From CAZSAK01 sp964605155 (lineage in GTDB: Bacteria > Pseudomonadota > Gammaproteobacteria > SZUA-140), in contig CAZSAK010000019.1 of NCBI GenBank assembly GCA_964605155.1, positions 1-48,952 of the forward strand: DNA of 48,952 nt. Reading direction: 5' to 3'. Positions 10,262 through 20,032 of this stretch are shown piece by piece; the stretch's first letter is position 1, and every line of letters starts with the position of its first letter. The translations under genes were made by a program, and so were the position numbers. The notes under the pieces were generated by a model. That model saw nothing but the letters and a program-made list of their open reading frames with translations. It was not told where the DNA came from and ran no database searches.

Positions 10262-10291
10262 TTGACACGGCTTTGCGCGGATTGGTATAAA
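10262..10291 (+). promoter_or_regulatory. Strong sigma70-type promoter for the HU gene
   Basis: A perfect TTGACA (10262-10267), an 18-base spacer and TATAAA (10286-10291, 5 of 6 to TATAAT). It sits between the lon terminator and the HU gene and predicts a leader of about 80 bases. Confidence 0.75.
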
Positions 10292-10378
10292 TGCGGTGGT
10301 TAATACAGAATCTTCTTCTTTAACATTCATAATGGTTTCCATTGCCGCTAATCAATAAGACATGGGGAGTAAACAACA

Positions 10379-10651
10379 GTGAATAAAGCAGACTTAATCG
10401 AAGCCGTAGCTTCTTCAGCAGACATTTCCAAGGCAACCGCAAGTCGGGCGGTTGATGGTATGACGAAAGCAGTAACCAAAGCCTTAAAAAAAGGTGATAC
10501 AGTTACATTGGTGGGATTCGGCACATTTACAGTTCGTAGGCGCGCAGCACGCAAAGGACGTAATCCGCAAACGGGCGAAGTTATCAAGATCAAAGCAACG
10601 AAATCACCAGGTTTTAAGGCTGGCAAGGCGCTCAAGGATGCCGTAAGATAA
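10379..10651 (+). CDS. hupB: Histone-like DNA-binding protein HU
   Basis: A 90-residue nucleoid protein that bends and compacts DNA as a dimer. It starts MNKADLIEAVA as HU-beta proteins do and carries the family signature GFGTFTVRRRAARKGRNPQTG at about 45-65, which includes the DNA-contacting beta-arm. The initiation codon is GTG, preceded by GGGGAG about 9 bases upstream; no ATG in the frame fits. The position after lon and before tRNA and ppiD is the standard gammaproteobacterial one, which supports HupB rather than HupA. Confidence 0.96.
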   Translation: MNKADLIEAVASSADISKATASRAVDGMTKAVTKALKKGDTVTLVGFGTFTVRRRAARKGRNPQTGEVIKIKATKSPGFKAGKALKDAVR

Positions 10652-10663
10652 GCGGCTTTCCTT

Positions 10664-10739
10664 GGGTGCTTAGCTCAGTTGGGAGAGCGTCGCCCTTACA
10701 AGGCGAAGGTCGGGGGTTCGACCCCCTCAGCACCCACCA
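10664..10739 (+). tRNA. tRNA-Val(TAC)
   Basis: A 76-nt cloverleaf. Acceptor strands GGGTGCT/AGCACCC pair, the D-arm is TAGCTCAGTTGGGAGAGC, and the anticodon stem TCGCC/GGCGA closes the loop CTTACAA (anticodon TAC). CCA is encoded. It lies 12 bases after hupB and 6 bases before tRNA-Asp, and probably shares a transcript with both. Confidence 0.97.
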
Positions 10740-10745
10740 TCTCCA

Positions 10746-10822
10746 GGAGTGGTAGTTCAGCTGGTTAGAATACCGGCCTGTCACGCCGGGGGTCGCGGGT
10801 TCGAGTCCCGTCCACTCCGCCA
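10746..10822 (+). tRNA. tRNA-Asp(GTC)
   Basis: A 77-nt cloverleaf with acceptor GGAGTGG/CCACTCC, anticodon loop CTGTCAC (GTC), discriminator G and encoded CCA. A rho-independent terminator follows within 20 bases, closing the hupB-tRNA-tRNA unit. Confidence 0.97.
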
Positions 10823-10837
10823 CTGAAGGAACTGATC

Positions 10838-10869
10838 AGGGCGCACCGTAATACAGGTGCGCCCTTTTT
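10838..10869 (+). terminator. Intrinsic terminator after tRNA-Asp
   Basis: A perfect 10-bp GC-rich stem AGGGCGCACC/GGTGCGCCCT with an 8-base loop, followed by TTTTT. It ends the tRNA transcript ahead of ppiD. Confidence 0.93.
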
Positions 10870-10994
10870 GGTTTTTGCACAATCAGGCATTGGAGAATAA
10901 AGACAAGCAGCGGATGATCGCCGTACGTGTATTATGCGATTATTGGTTTAATGGTATTTATTATAAATTCTGCCCATAACGGTACATCAGGATT

Positions 10995-12905
10995 ATGCTT
11001 CAATTTATCAGAGAACGAGCACAGGGATTGATCGCATGGGTCATTGTGATACTCATTATTATTCCGTTCGCATTGTGGGGGATAAACCAGTATTTTCGTG
11101 GCGGTTCGGAACAGCCGGTTGCCAAGGTCAACGGTAACGGCATACCACAACGCGATTTTCAGCTTGCCTATCAGCAGGAGCGCGCGTTCAGACAGTCACT
11201 GATGGGGGATAATTTCAATTCCGCTTTAATGGACGAGGACACTATTAAAAAAGATGCACTGAACAGGTTGATCAGGACTGAGGTGCTGGCCCAGGCCGCG
11301 ATCAGCAAGGGCTATCGTATCGGTGATGACCAGCTTGGACAAACCATCACCGGCTTGGCGCAATTTCAGAACAATGGCAAATTCGATACGGAGTTGTATC
11401 AGCGTTTGCTTAATGCGCGCGGTATGACACCCGATGTATTTGAGGCATCCTTACGGCGGGAACTGCTCGCAAATCAGGTCCTCCAGGGCTTCACGGATTC
11501 AGCCATGGTGATGGATTATGAACTGGATGATCTGCTGCGAATCAAGGAGCAACAGCGAAAAATCGGCTATATGACCCTCAAAGCCGATGATTTTCTTGAC
11601 GATGTCGATGTGACGGAGGATGAGATCAGGGAGTATTACGAGTCCCACCTTGATCGTTTTGACGTACCGGAACGGGTAAGCATCGAATATCTTGAATTAT
11701 CGGCTGATGCACTCGCCCAAAACATCCAGGTCGACGATGAGACGTTACGCAAGCTGTATCAGGAACAGGCCGCCAATTTTACTGTTGGCGAGGAACGACG
11801 AGCCAGCCATATCCTGATCAAGGTCGAGAAAGACGCCGATGAGCAGGCGGTAGAGGATGCGCGGACGAAGGCGCAGGATCTGTTGGCAAGGATACGTAAC
11901 GGAGAGGATTTCAAGGAACTGGCAAAGGAATTTTCCGAGGATGCGGGATCCGCACCCGCCGGCGGTGACCTCGGCTACTTTGGCCGTGGCATGATGGTCA
12001 AGCCTTTTGAAGACAAGGTATTTTCAATGGATGTGGATGAAATCAGCGGTCCGGTCAGGACGCCGTTCGGTTTCCATATCATCAAGCTAACCGGAGTCAA
12101 ACCGGGACATAAAAAGACATTTGAAGAACTGCGCTCCACACTTGAACGTGACTATAAGCAACGCAAAGCCCAGGAACAGTTTTTTGAGCAGGCCGATATG
12201 CTTGCTGATATGACCTACGAGAATCCGGACACTTTATCGGTAGCTGCAAATGCCCTGAGATTACCGGTGACTACAACCGGACTTTTTTCACGCCATAACG
12301 GTCAGGGTATCGCGGCCGATCCGAAGATCAGGGAGGCGGCATTCAGCACCGATGTACTCGAATCGGGATACAACAGTGAGCCGATCGAGATCGAACAGAA
12401 CCACCTGATAGTGTTGCGCATCAAGGAACACAAGGCGACTTCGACACGCCCTCTCGATGAGATCAAGGATCAGGTGATAATCCTGCTGCAACGTGACAAG
12501 GCCAAACAGGCCGCCGAGAAGGCAGGCCAGGACATTCTGAAAAGGATCGGCGGCGGTGAAAGCGTGGAACTGGTGGCAGATGAGATGAAACTGGAGTGGA
12601 ATAAAACCGGATTTATCGAACGCACTGATGCATCCATAACACCCGAAATCGTTCGTGCCGCATTTACATTACCCAAACCTGCAGGTTCCACGCCGGTCAA
12701 TAACGGTTTTATGCTGTCGACGGGAGATTATGCCATCGTTTCAGTCTACGAGGTGCGAGACGGGGATCCCGCCGCTGTGGATGTCTCGACGCGTGAAACA
12801 TTGAAGACAAGCACCTTGCGCGCTGACAGCCAACTGCTTAGCGATATGATCGTCGAAGAGCTGAAACAACGGGCCGACATCACCAGGTATCCCGACAGAT
12901 TGTAG
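10995..12905 (+). CDS. ppiD: Membrane-anchored periplasmic folding factor PpiD (SurA N-domain / PpiC-type)
   Basis: A 636-residue inner-membrane protein tethered near SecYEG that helps newly exported proteins fold. One N-terminal membrane helix spans about residues 13-35. A SurA-like chaperone segment follows. A parvulin-type domain lies at roughly 270-365 (RRASHILIKVE; AGSAPAGGDLGYFGRGMMV; TPFGFHIIKLTG). A long second chaperone arm makes up the C-terminus. Length is close to the E. coli protein (623). Whether the parvulin domain is catalytically active cannot be told; in E. coli it is nearly inactive. It lies downstream of hupB and the tRNAs, as expected. Its stop lies 5 bases from that of the convergent symporter gene. 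Confidence 0.95.
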   Translation: MLQFIRERAQGLIAWVIVILIIIPFALWGINQYFRGGSEQPVAKVNGNGIPQRDFQLAYQQERAFRQSLMGDNFNSALMDEDTIKKDALNRLIRTEVLAQAAISKGYRIGDDQLGQTITGLAQFQNNGKFDTELYQRLLNARGMTPDVFEASLRRELLANQVLQGFTDSAMVMDYELDDLLRIKEQQRKIGYMTLKADDFLDDVDVTEDEIREYYESHLDRFDVPERVSIEYLELSADALAQNIQVDDETLRKLYQEQAANFTVGEERRASHILIKVEKDADEQAVEDARTKAQDLLARIRNGEDFKELAKEFSEDAGSAPAGGDLGYFGRGMMVKPFEDKVFSMDVDEISGPVRTPFGFHIIKLTGVKPGHKKTFEELRSTLERDYKQRKAQEQFFEQADMLADMTYENPDTLSVAANALRLPVTTTGLFSRHNGQGIAADPKIREAAFSTDVLESGYNSEPIEIEQNHLIVLRIKEHKATSTRPLDEIKDQVIILLQRDKAKQAAEKAGQDILKRIGGGESVELVADEMKLEWNKTGFIERTDASITPEIVRAAFTLPKPAGSTPVNNGFMLSTGDYAIVSVYEVRDGDPAAVDVSTRETLKTSTLRADSQLLSDMIVEELKQRADITRYPDRL

Positions 12906-12910
12906 CACGA

Positions 12911-14134
12911 TCAGCCGGTGGAGACCGGTTTCGGTAACAGGCGGTTGATTACCGCGGCACCGACAGAATCGCCCCACACATTGACAGCGGTGCGAAACCG
13001 GTCCAGGAACCAGTCGACGGCAAGCAGCAGGCTGATCCCTTCCAGTGGCAAGCCCACTGATTTGAGCACGATGATCATGGTAACGAGCCCGGCCTCGGGG
13101 ATGCCCGCCGCCCCGACGGCCGCCAGGGTTGCGGTCATAAAGATAATCGCCTGTTGTCCGAATCCGAGATCAATACCATAGGCCTGGGCGATAAACATTA
13201 CCGCCGCGGCCTCGTACAGAGCGGTCCCGTCCATATTGACGGTACTCCCGAGCGGCAGGACGAAACGCACCGCTCTTTCGTCGACACCGTTTTCCCTTAC
13301 GCATTCCATAGTCAACGGCAGGGTGGCGGATGAACTCGCCGTACCGAATGCAGTCAACAGGGCGCGTAACATGGTTACCAGATAGTCCACTCCACGCCCT
13401 GCAATAAAAAACAAGATGAGAAATAACACGATAAAGTGAACGGCAAGTCCACTCAGGACTGTGACGACATGCAGGCCGACCGCGGTGATTTCATTCAAAA
13501 ACGCTTCACCACCGCCTGCCTTGCCCAGCCTGCCCGCAACCAGCGCAAATATTCCTATCGGCGCGAAATACATCAGCCAGACGACAAGTTTCATCATGGC
13601 ATCGTTGACGCCGTCAAAGAACCTGATGACAGGTGCACCGCGTTCACCAAGCGTGGACAATGCCGCCGAGAAAAGGATGGCGAATACGATGATGGGCAAT
13701 AGCTGGGTATCGGCAGCAGAGGCAATCAGGTTGGGTGAAATCAGGGATAACAGGATGTCGCTTATGCCGGTATCTTCCTTGGCAAGGATATTTTCCGGCA
13801 TCCCGGCATTGTTCAGCTGCAAACCTACACCGGGTTGGATGATATTGACCATGACAAGGCCTATCAGTACGGCTATCGCGGTCGTAAAAAAATAATACAG
13901 TATCGTTGCGCCGCCGATACGGCCCAGCTTGCGGATATCACCGAGCGATGCGACGCCGCTGATGACGGCAGCGAGGATCAGGGGAATGATCATCATCTTG
14001 AGGGCATTGAGGAACAGCGTGCCCAGCCATGCAATCTGTTGCATGGCCGGTCCCCAGATCCAGCCGGCTGTGATACCTGCAACCACGCCGACTACAATAA
14101 ACCCCAGCAGTACCATTGCATGCTTATGTGGCAT
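12911..14134 (-). CDS. Dicarboxylate/amino acid:cation symporter (DAACS, GltP/DctA family)
   Basis: A 407-residue inner-membrane carrier that brings in glutamate, aspartate or C4-dicarboxylates with H+ or Na+. Family motifs are present: a serine-rich stretch with ASSSATLPLTMECV, the central TVNMDGTALYEA motif that binds cation and substrate, and AAGIPEAGLVTM in the re-entrant loop. About eight transmembrane segments and two hairpins are expected. The ATG at 14134 is chosen over an in-frame TTG at 14149 because GAGGG stands 8 bases before it. The exact substrate cannot be assigned. It converges on ppiD with almost no gap. Confidence 0.93.
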   Translation of the reverse strand: MPHKHAMVLLGFIVVGVVAGITAGWIWGPAMQQIAWLGTLFLNALKMMIIPLILAAVISGVASLGDIRKLGRIGGATILYYFFTTAIAVLIGLVMVNIIQPGVGLQLNNAGMPENILAKEDTGISDILLSLISPNLIASAADTQLLPIIVFAILFSAALSTLGERGAPVIRFFDGVNDAMMKLVVWLMYFAPIGIFALVAGRLGKAGGGEAFLNEITAVGLHVVTVLSGLAVHFIVLFLILFFIAGRGVDYLVTMLRALLTAFGTASSSATLPLTMECVRENGVDERAVRFVLPLGSTVNMDGTALYEAAAVMFIAQAYGIDLGFGQQAIIFMTATLAAVGAAGIPEAGLVTMIIVLKSVGLPLEGISLLLAVDWFLDRFRTAVNVWGDSVGAAVINRLLPKPVSTG

Positions 14135-14304
14135 AGCTGAAACCCTCAATGAACATATTCAGATAAACATACATGTATTGCACAATAAATTGTAACAGTT
14201 CAATGCAGACAGGATGATGATTTCGAAACAAGAAAATTGGCTACTAACGGCTGACGTACCGTGATGTCGCAGCAGCGCGGCAAATGGATTAAACAGGCGA
14301 TCTT

Positions 14305-15087
14305 TTACAGTCTGCCCATGCCGGTTGTGTTATATCCCGCATCCACATACAGTATTTCTCCCGTGATACCGGAGGCAAGGTCGGAGCAAAGGAAGGCCGC
14401 TGCATTACCAACTTCATCGATGGTGACATTGCGCTGCAACGGTGAAGCCTCTTCGGCATAGGTCAGAAATTTACGGATGTCACCAATCCCCGAGGATGCC
14501 AGTGTCTTGATTGGACCGGCGGATATACCGTTGACGCGGATATTATCCGTCCCCAGGGTCTGCGCCATATAGCGAACATTGGCCTCGAGACTGGCCTTGG
14601 CCAGACCCATTACATTGTAATTGGGGATGGTACGCACTGCGCCAAGGTAACTGAGTGTAATAAGGGCGCCATTACGTCCCTGCAGCATTGATCGTCCCGC
14701 CTTGGCAAGTGCGGCAAAGCTGTAGGAGCTGATTTCATGTGCGACACGGAAACCTTCGCGGCTCACGCAGTCAAGATAAGGTCCATCGAGTTCTTCGCGT
14801 GGAGCATAGGCAACCGAGTGGACGATGATGTCGAGACAATCCCATATGCTTTGCAGCTGTTTGAATGCCTCGTCTATCTCGTTATCACTGGCGACGTCGC
14901 ACGGCAGGGTGATGTTCGAATCGCATTCTGCAGCGAATTTTTCGACCCTGGTTTTCAGCTTGTCATTCTGGTATGTAAACGCCAGTTCTGCGCCTTCCCG
15001 TTTCATTGCCTGTGCAATGCCCCAGGCGATCGAGCGATTGCTCGCTACTCCTACGATCAGCGCCCTTTTACCTGTTAGAAATCCCAT
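14305..15087 (-). CDS. fabI: Enoyl-[acyl-carrier-protein] reductase (NADH) FabI
   Basis: A 260-residue short-chain dehydrogenase-type enzyme that makes the last reduction in each round of fatty-acid elongation; it is the triclosan target in related bacteria. The nucleotide-binding segment is LIVGVASNRSIAWGIA (residues 10-25). The catalytic set is Tyr147, Tyr157 and Lys164 in SYLGAVRTIPNYNVMGLAK, one position off the E. coli numbering. AAGGGG precedes the ATG by about 4 bases. The order ppiD-fabI-peptide transporter is the same as in Pseudomonas. Confidence 0.97.
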   Translation of the reverse strand: MGFLTGKRALIVGVASNRSIAWGIAQAMKREGAELAFTYQNDKLKTRVEKFAAECDSNITLPCDVASDNEIDEAFKQLQSIWDCLDIIVHSVAYAPREELDGPYLDCVSREGFRVAHEISSYSFAALAKAGRSMLQGRNGALITLSYLGAVRTIPNYNVMGLAKASLEANVRYMAQTLGTDNIRVNGISAGPIKTLASSGIGDIRKFLTYAEEASPLQRNVTIDEVGNAAAFLCSDLASGITGEILYVDAGYNTTGMGRL

Positions 15088-15325
15088 ATGTCCCCTTCTT
15101 TCGGATAAGTTGTCAGATAGTTGTTGTGTAATATAACATTCTGCGGGAAAACACGGTCTGATTGAATGTGTAGATTATAAATAGTACGAAAATTATCACA
15201 ATTGTTTTTGTGTTCACAGGGTACAGCTGGTGGATGGAGCTGGCGGTGCATGAGAAGGACCAGGAAGACATATTCTGTTAATATCTCTACATCCATGGAC
15301 AAGGGAAATTTCGGCATATAACGCA

Positions 15326-17512
15326 ATGGGGCTACGTTTGAGTTGGTGGGTATATTGCATCTTGCTCGTAGTGGTGGTGCCATTGTCTGGATGCGGCGAG
15401 CGTCCCTGGAACGATCCTTATCCGGCTTCGGATGAGTTCAGTAATATTCTCTATACAGCATTTTCCGAGCGCCCGAAACATCTGGATCCGGTACGGTCCT
15501 ACAGTTCCAACGAATATGAATTGATATCACAGATCTATGAACCCCCTTTGCAATACCATTACCTTCTCAGGCCTTATACACTGATTCCGGCAACGGTCAG
15601 GAGCATGCCACGTGTAACATTCCTCGATACAGCGGGTAATGAATTACCGCAGGACGCACCTCCCGACAGGATCGCTGAAAGCATTTATGACATCACTATC
15701 AAGCCCGGCATCATGTATCAGCCGCATCCCGCCTTTGCGCAGGATGAACAGGGGCATTATCTTTATGATCATCTGACACAGGAGCAGCTTGATAATATTT
15801 ATACACTCGCTGATTTTGAGAAGACCGGCACCCGGGAACTGGTTGCAGCCGATTATGTCTACCAGATCAAACGGCTCGCCGACCCCAAATCGCATTCACC
15901 CATATTCGGCATCATGTCCGGCTATATCATTGGGATGTCGGACTATCAGAGAATCCTGACCCAGGCTTACGATGAGCTTGCGCCGGATGAGCAACCATTT
16001 CTTGATTTGAGCCGGTTTCCACTTGCGGGGGTTAACACAGTGGATCGTTATACCTATCGCATCAGGATACAGGGTAAATATCCACAACTGCTCTACTGGA
16101 TGGCAGTGCCGTTTTTTGCGCCGATGCCGCCCGAGGTGGACCGTTTTTATGCGCAACCAGGTCTGGAGAAAAAAAATATCACGCTGGACTGGTACCCGGT
16201 TGGTACTGGTCCCTATATGCTCACGGTCAACAATCCCAATCGCCAGATGGTGCTGGAACGGAATCCGAATTTTCATGGTGAGCGATATCCGGTAAATGGT
16301 GAGCCTGGTGACAAGGAACGTGGGTTGCTGGAGGATGCAGGAAAAGCACTGCCGTTTATCGACAAGGTGGTCTACAGTCTCGAGAAGGAGAATATTCCAT
16401 ACTGGAACAAGTTCCTGCAAGGTTACTATGATGTATCGGCGGTGATATCCGATAGTTTCGATCAGGCTGTCAGTATGTCCAATCAGGGCGAACTGACCCT
16501 GACCGATGAAATGCAGGCCAAGGGCATGCATCTGTCTACCGCAATCGGTACGTCGACCTTTTATACCGGCTTCAATATGCTGGACCCCGTCATAGGCGGC
16601 TATAGCGAGCGTGCCAGTAAGCTGCGCCGTGCCATCGCGATCGCTGTGGACTATGAGGAATTCATCTCGATCTTTTTGAACGGCAGAGGCCTGCCCGCCC
16701 AGGGGCCTCTGCCACCTGGAATTTTCGGCTATGTCGAGGGCAAAGCAGGCCACAATCCGTACGTCTATGACTGGAGAGATGGTGCTCCGGTTCGCAAACC
16801 AATCGAGGAGGCAAAACGGTTGCTTGCCGAAGCCGGTTATCCGGAAGGCCGTGACGCGAAGACCGATAAGCCACTGTTGCTGAATCTGGATACAGCTGCA
16901 AGCGGGCCCGATGCAAAGGCACAACTTGACTGGTGGCGGAAGCAATTCAAGAAGCTGAACATCCAGTTGAATATTCGCAGCACGGATTACAATCGTTTCC
17001 AGGACAAGATGAACAACGGCACGGAACAGATATTCCAGTGGGGATGGAACGCGGATTATCCGGACCCGGAAAATTTTTTGTTTCTGCTCTATGGTCCCAA
17101 CAAAAAGGTCGGCAATGGTGGTGAGAACGCTGCCAATTATGACAACCCGCAATTCAACGCACTGTTTGAAAAAATGAAGAACATGGACAACACACCTGAA
17201 CGTCAGGCCATTATCAATCAGATGATGCAGATTGCGCGACGTGATGGACCATGGTTATGGGGACTGCATCCCAAGGGGCTCAGCCTTTATCATAGTTGGT
17301 ATCACAATTCAAAACCGAACCTGATGGCCAATAATACGATGAAATACAAACGCATAAATCCTGCGTTACGGGCACAGAAGCGCCTGGAGTGGAACAGGCC
17401 GGTGGTTTGGCCTCTTTATGCACTGTTTGCACTGCTGATCATAATCATCCTGCCCGGCATCGTTACATACAGACGCAAGGAACATCAGGCGCCGCAAGCG
17501 AATGTGACCTAA
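15326..17512 (+). CDS. Peptide ABC importer substrate-binding lipoprotein (SBP family 5; NppA/YejA-like), with a C-terminal membrane helix
   Basis: A 728-residue extracytoplasmic solute-binding protein. A signal sequence ends in lipobox LSGC with Cys23 as the lipidation site. The body is a family 5 oligopeptide-binding fold (RPKHLDPVRSYSSNE near the start; a long ALRRAIAIAVDYEEF-like lobe helix; QIFQWGWNADYPDPENF). An unusual second anchor follows: a hydrophobic helix at about residues 692-712 (LYALFALLIIIILPG) and a basic tail. It is first in a four-gene importer. Its position after fabI matches the Pseudomonas npp locus (peptidyl-nucleoside uptake) and, less closely, E. coli yejABEF. The ligand here is unknown. 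It is longer than most family members. Confidence 0.9.
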   Translation: MGLRLSWWVYCILLVVVVPLSGCGERPWNDPYPASDEFSNILYTAFSERPKHLDPVRSYSSNEYELISQIYEPPLQYHYLLRPYTLIPATVRSMPRVTFLDTAGNELPQDAPPDRIAESIYDITIKPGIMYQPHPAFAQDEQGHYLYDHLTQEQLDNIYTLADFEKTGTRELVAADYVYQIKRLADPKSHSPIFGIMSGYIIGMSDYQRILTQAYDELAPDEQPFLDLSRFPLAGVNTVDRYTYRIRIQGKYPQLLYWMAVPFFAPMPPEVDRFYAQPGLEKKNITLDWYPVGTGPYMLTVNNPNRQMVLERNPNFHGERYPVNGEPGDKERGLLEDAGKALPFIDKVVYSLEKENIPYWNKFLQGYYDVSAVISDSFDQAVSMSNQGELTLTDEMQAKGMHLSTAIGTSTFYTGFNMLDPVIGGYSERASKLRRAIAIAVDYEEFISIFLNGRGLPAQGPLPPGIFGYVEGKAGHNPYVYDWRDGAPVRKPIEEAKRLLAEAGYPEGRDAKTDKPLLLNLDTAASGPDAKAQLDWWRKQFKKLNIQLNIRSTDYNRFQDKMNNGTEQIFQWGWNADYPDPENFLFLLYGPNKKVGNGGENAANYDNPQFNALFEKMKNMDNTPERQAIINQMMQIARRDGPWLWGLHPKGLSLYHSWYHNSKPNLMANNTMKYKRINPALRAQKRLEWNRPVVWPLYALFALLIIIILPGIVTYRRKEHQAPQANVT

Positions 17513-17515
17513 TCA

Positions 17516-18496
17516 ATGATCAATTACATCATACGCAGAATTTTCTATGCGATACCGATCCTCATCGGGATCAATCTGCTGACATTTATACTGTTTTTTA
17601 TCGTCAATACCCCCGACAACATGGCGCGCATGCATCTCGGGGTGAAGAACGTCACCCAAGCATCCATCGACCAGTGGAAACACGACCATGGTTATGACAA
17701 GCAGTTGGTCTACAATGCTGATGAATCCGGTGTTGCAGCGTTCACCGATACTATCTTTTACGAGAAATCAGTCAGGCTTTTTGTGTTTGATTTCGGCCGA
17801 TCCGATGATGGCCGCGACATCGGTCATGATATCAGGCAGCGCATGTTTCCCAGCCTGGCAATCGCCGTCCCGGTCTTTATCGTCGGGCTGCTGGTCAATA
17901 TCACGCTGTCCATGTTGCTGGCGTTTTTCAGGGGTACCTATATCGATTTGTCAGGTGTTGTCATCGGTATCACGCTGATGTCTGTTTCATTGTTGTTTTA
18001 CATCATCGGGGGCCAGTTTCTCATTAGCAAGTATTGGCATCTTGTGCCCATATCCGGTTTTGACCCGGATGGTATCGATATGATCAAGTTCCTGATATTG
18101 CCGGTTATCATCGGTGTGATCGGCGGTATTGGTTCCGGTACCCGCTGGTACCGAACCATATTTCTTGAGGAAATCAATAAGGACTACGTGCGTACAGCGC
18201 GGGCCAAAGGTCTGTCCGAATTGCTGGTGCTGTTCAAGCACGTCCTCAAGAATGCCATGATCCCTATACTGACGGGTGTCGTTGTGGTGATTCCCCTGTT
18301 GTTTATGGGAAGTCTGATAATGGAGTCCTTCTTTGGCATTCCGGGATTGGGCAGTTATACGATTGATGCCATCCGTTCACAGGACTTCGCCATCGTGCGT
18401 GCCATGGTCTTCCTGGGCTCCGTCCTGTATATCATTGGCTTGCTGCTGACGGATATTTCATACACCGCGGTAGATCCCCGTATCCGCCTCGCATAA
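17516..18496 (+). CDS. Peptide ABC importer permease, OppB/YejB-type
   Basis: A 326-residue inner-membrane permease. Its N-terminus, INYIIRRIFYAIPILIGINLLTF, is typical of OppB/DppB proteins. Several membrane helices follow, then the coupling-helix region TARAKGLSELLVLFKHVLKNAMIPILT, which contacts the ATPase (about residues 220-250). The last membrane segments and DPRIRLA end are also standard. It begins 3 bases after the stop of the binding-protein gene and is followed 26 bases later by the second permease, so one transcript is likely. Confidence 0.93.
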   Translation: MINYIIRRIFYAIPILIGINLLTFILFFIVNTPDNMARMHLGVKNVTQASIDQWKHDHGYDKQLVYNADESGVAAFTDTIFYEKSVRLFVFDFGRSDDGRDIGHDIRQRMFPSLAIAVPVFIVGLLVNITLSMLLAFFRGTYIDLSGVVIGITLMSVSLLFYIIGGQFLISKYWHLVPISGFDPDGIDMIKFLILPVIIGVIGGIGSGTRWYRTIFLEEINKDYVRTARAKGLSELLVLFKHVLKNAMIPILTGVVVVIPLLFMGSLIMESFFGIPGLGSYTIDAIRSQDFAIVRAMVFLGSVLYIIGLLLTDISYTAVDPRIRLA

Positions 18497-18522
18497 CAAC
18501 ACATGGAAGACGATATACAGCC

Positions 18523-19944
18523 ATGATGCCCTGGAATATAAAAATCGAGGTCTTTGCAACAGATGCCTTGGTGTATCTGTTGATTATTGCCGGGGTGGTG
18601 TTGTTTTTTTATGTGCGCAGCCACGAGCATCTGCGGGCACCGTGGCGGCAGATATTCAGACGGCGACTGGCGATGGCGTCACTGGTCACACTGTCTGTCT
18701 ATGTGGTCATCGGGCTGATGGACTCGATTCATTACCATTTGCCTGTGAGTAATGTCAACGAATCCCGGGATGTACAGTACTCACCCGAGGTGATCAGTCT
18801 TCTCGATTACGTCCTGACACCACTCAGAGAGGGAGTCGAAAAAACCTATTCCGCACCGTTTGCCACCCACCTTTTTGCCAAGGAGACAATCGAATTGCCC
18901 GACGGGACAAGCAGACGCGGCTATCCGCGCCTGAGTTACGGGGGGACGCATCTGGAGGATCCGGAGACACAACGTCTGCCCGACATAGTGAAGACTTCAG
19001 CGGTGGGGATTTTCCAGGGTGTTGCAGTTTCCGTCATCCTCTCCTTGATCCTGATCGCGTGGCTTGCCAGGCGTCGCCGCCAGGCCGTAGGCAGTACAGT
19101 CGTCGATGTCATGCAGGGCAGGACAGATGTTCCCTGGACAGTGATACTGGGAACCATGTCGGTATTTATAATCCTGATCTTTCTGGCGGTCCAGCTGGGA
19201 GGCAAATACCACATTTTTGGTACCGACAAGGTGGGCCAGGATGTGTTTTACCAGACGCTTAAAAGTATCCGTACGGGTCTGGTCATAGGTACACTCACGA
19301 CGCTGGTAATGCTGCCGTTCGCCATTCTGCTGGGTATCATGGCCGGTTATTTCCGCGGCTGGGTGGATGACGTGATCCAGTATCTGTACACCACCTTGAG
19401 TTCAATCCCTAGCGTATTATTGATAGCGGCGATGATCCTGATCGTCAATGTGTTTATCGAGAGTCATCCGGAGCGTTATACAGATGTCAATCAGCAAGCC
19501 AATGCGAAACTGTTGTTCCTGTGTATTATTCTGGGGATCACCAGCTGGACGACCTTATGCCGTCTGTTGCGCGGCGAATCCTTCAAGTTGCGCGAGGTGG
19601 ACTATATACAGGCAGCACTGGCCTTCGGGGTCGGACATATCAAGATCATCACCCGTCATATCTTGCCGAATGTCATGCATATCGTGTTGATCACGGTGGT
19701 GCTGGATTTCAGTGGTCTGGTGTTGGCCGAGGCCGTCCTGTCATACGTCGGTGTGGGCGTCGATCCCTCGATGAACAGCTGGGGCAACATGATCAACAGC
19801 GCACGGCTTGAGATGGCCCGTGAACCGGTTGTATGGTGGTCATTGATGGCGGCCTTTATCTTCATGTTTACACTGGTGCTTTCCGCCAACCTGTTTTCCG
19901 ATGCCGTGCGTGATGCATTTGATCCCCGGATTCGAAGATTATAG
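18523..19944 (+). CDS. Peptide ABC importer permease, OppC/YejE-type, with enlarged N-terminal part
   Basis: A 473-residue permease, well above the roughly 300 of most OppC proteins. The C-terminal half is standard: GTDKVGQDVFYQTLKSIRTGL, helices, the coupling motif YIQAALAFGVGHIKIITRHILPNV, and the ending SDAVRDAFDPRIRRL. The extra N-terminal half contains membrane segments near 14-30, 46-64 and 158-180. Between them is a periplasmic loop of about 90 residues. Enlarged permeases occur in the Npp/Yej group. It is the third gene of the importer; an 88-base gap separates it from the ATPase gene. Confidence 0.92.
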   Translation: MMPWNIKIEVFATDALVYLLIIAGVVLFFYVRSHEHLRAPWRQIFRRRLAMASLVTLSVYVVIGLMDSIHYHLPVSNVNESRDVQYSPEVISLLDYVLTPLREGVEKTYSAPFATHLFAKETIELPDGTSRRGYPRLSYGGTHLEDPETQRLPDIVKTSAVGIFQGVAVSVILSLILIAWLARRRRQAVGSTVVDVMQGRTDVPWTVILGTMSVFIILIFLAVQLGGKYHIFGTDKVGQDVFYQTLKSIRTGLVIGTLTTLVMLPFAILLGIMAGYFRGWVDDVIQYLYTTLSSIPSVLLIAAMILIVNVFIESHPERYTDVNQQANAKLLFLCIILGITSWTTLCRLLRGESFKLREVDYIQAALAFGVGHIKIITRHILPNVMHIVLITVVLDFSGLVLAEAVLSYVGVGVDPSMNSWGNMINSARLEMAREPVVWWSLMAAFIFMFTLVLSANLFSDAVRDAFDPRIRRL

Positions 19945-20032
19945 GCATGGGGTGTGTTGTAAAAAAAACGATGCATGCAACCGGAGTGACCGCTGGTTCT
20001 GGTACAATCCGGTCTCTTTATCCTGATATCTT

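Noticed and set aside
15896..17152. A 418-codon minus-strand frame opposite the peptide-binding protein.
   Set aside because: It lies wholly within a well-supported gene and its translation has no domain features; it is an antisense shadow.
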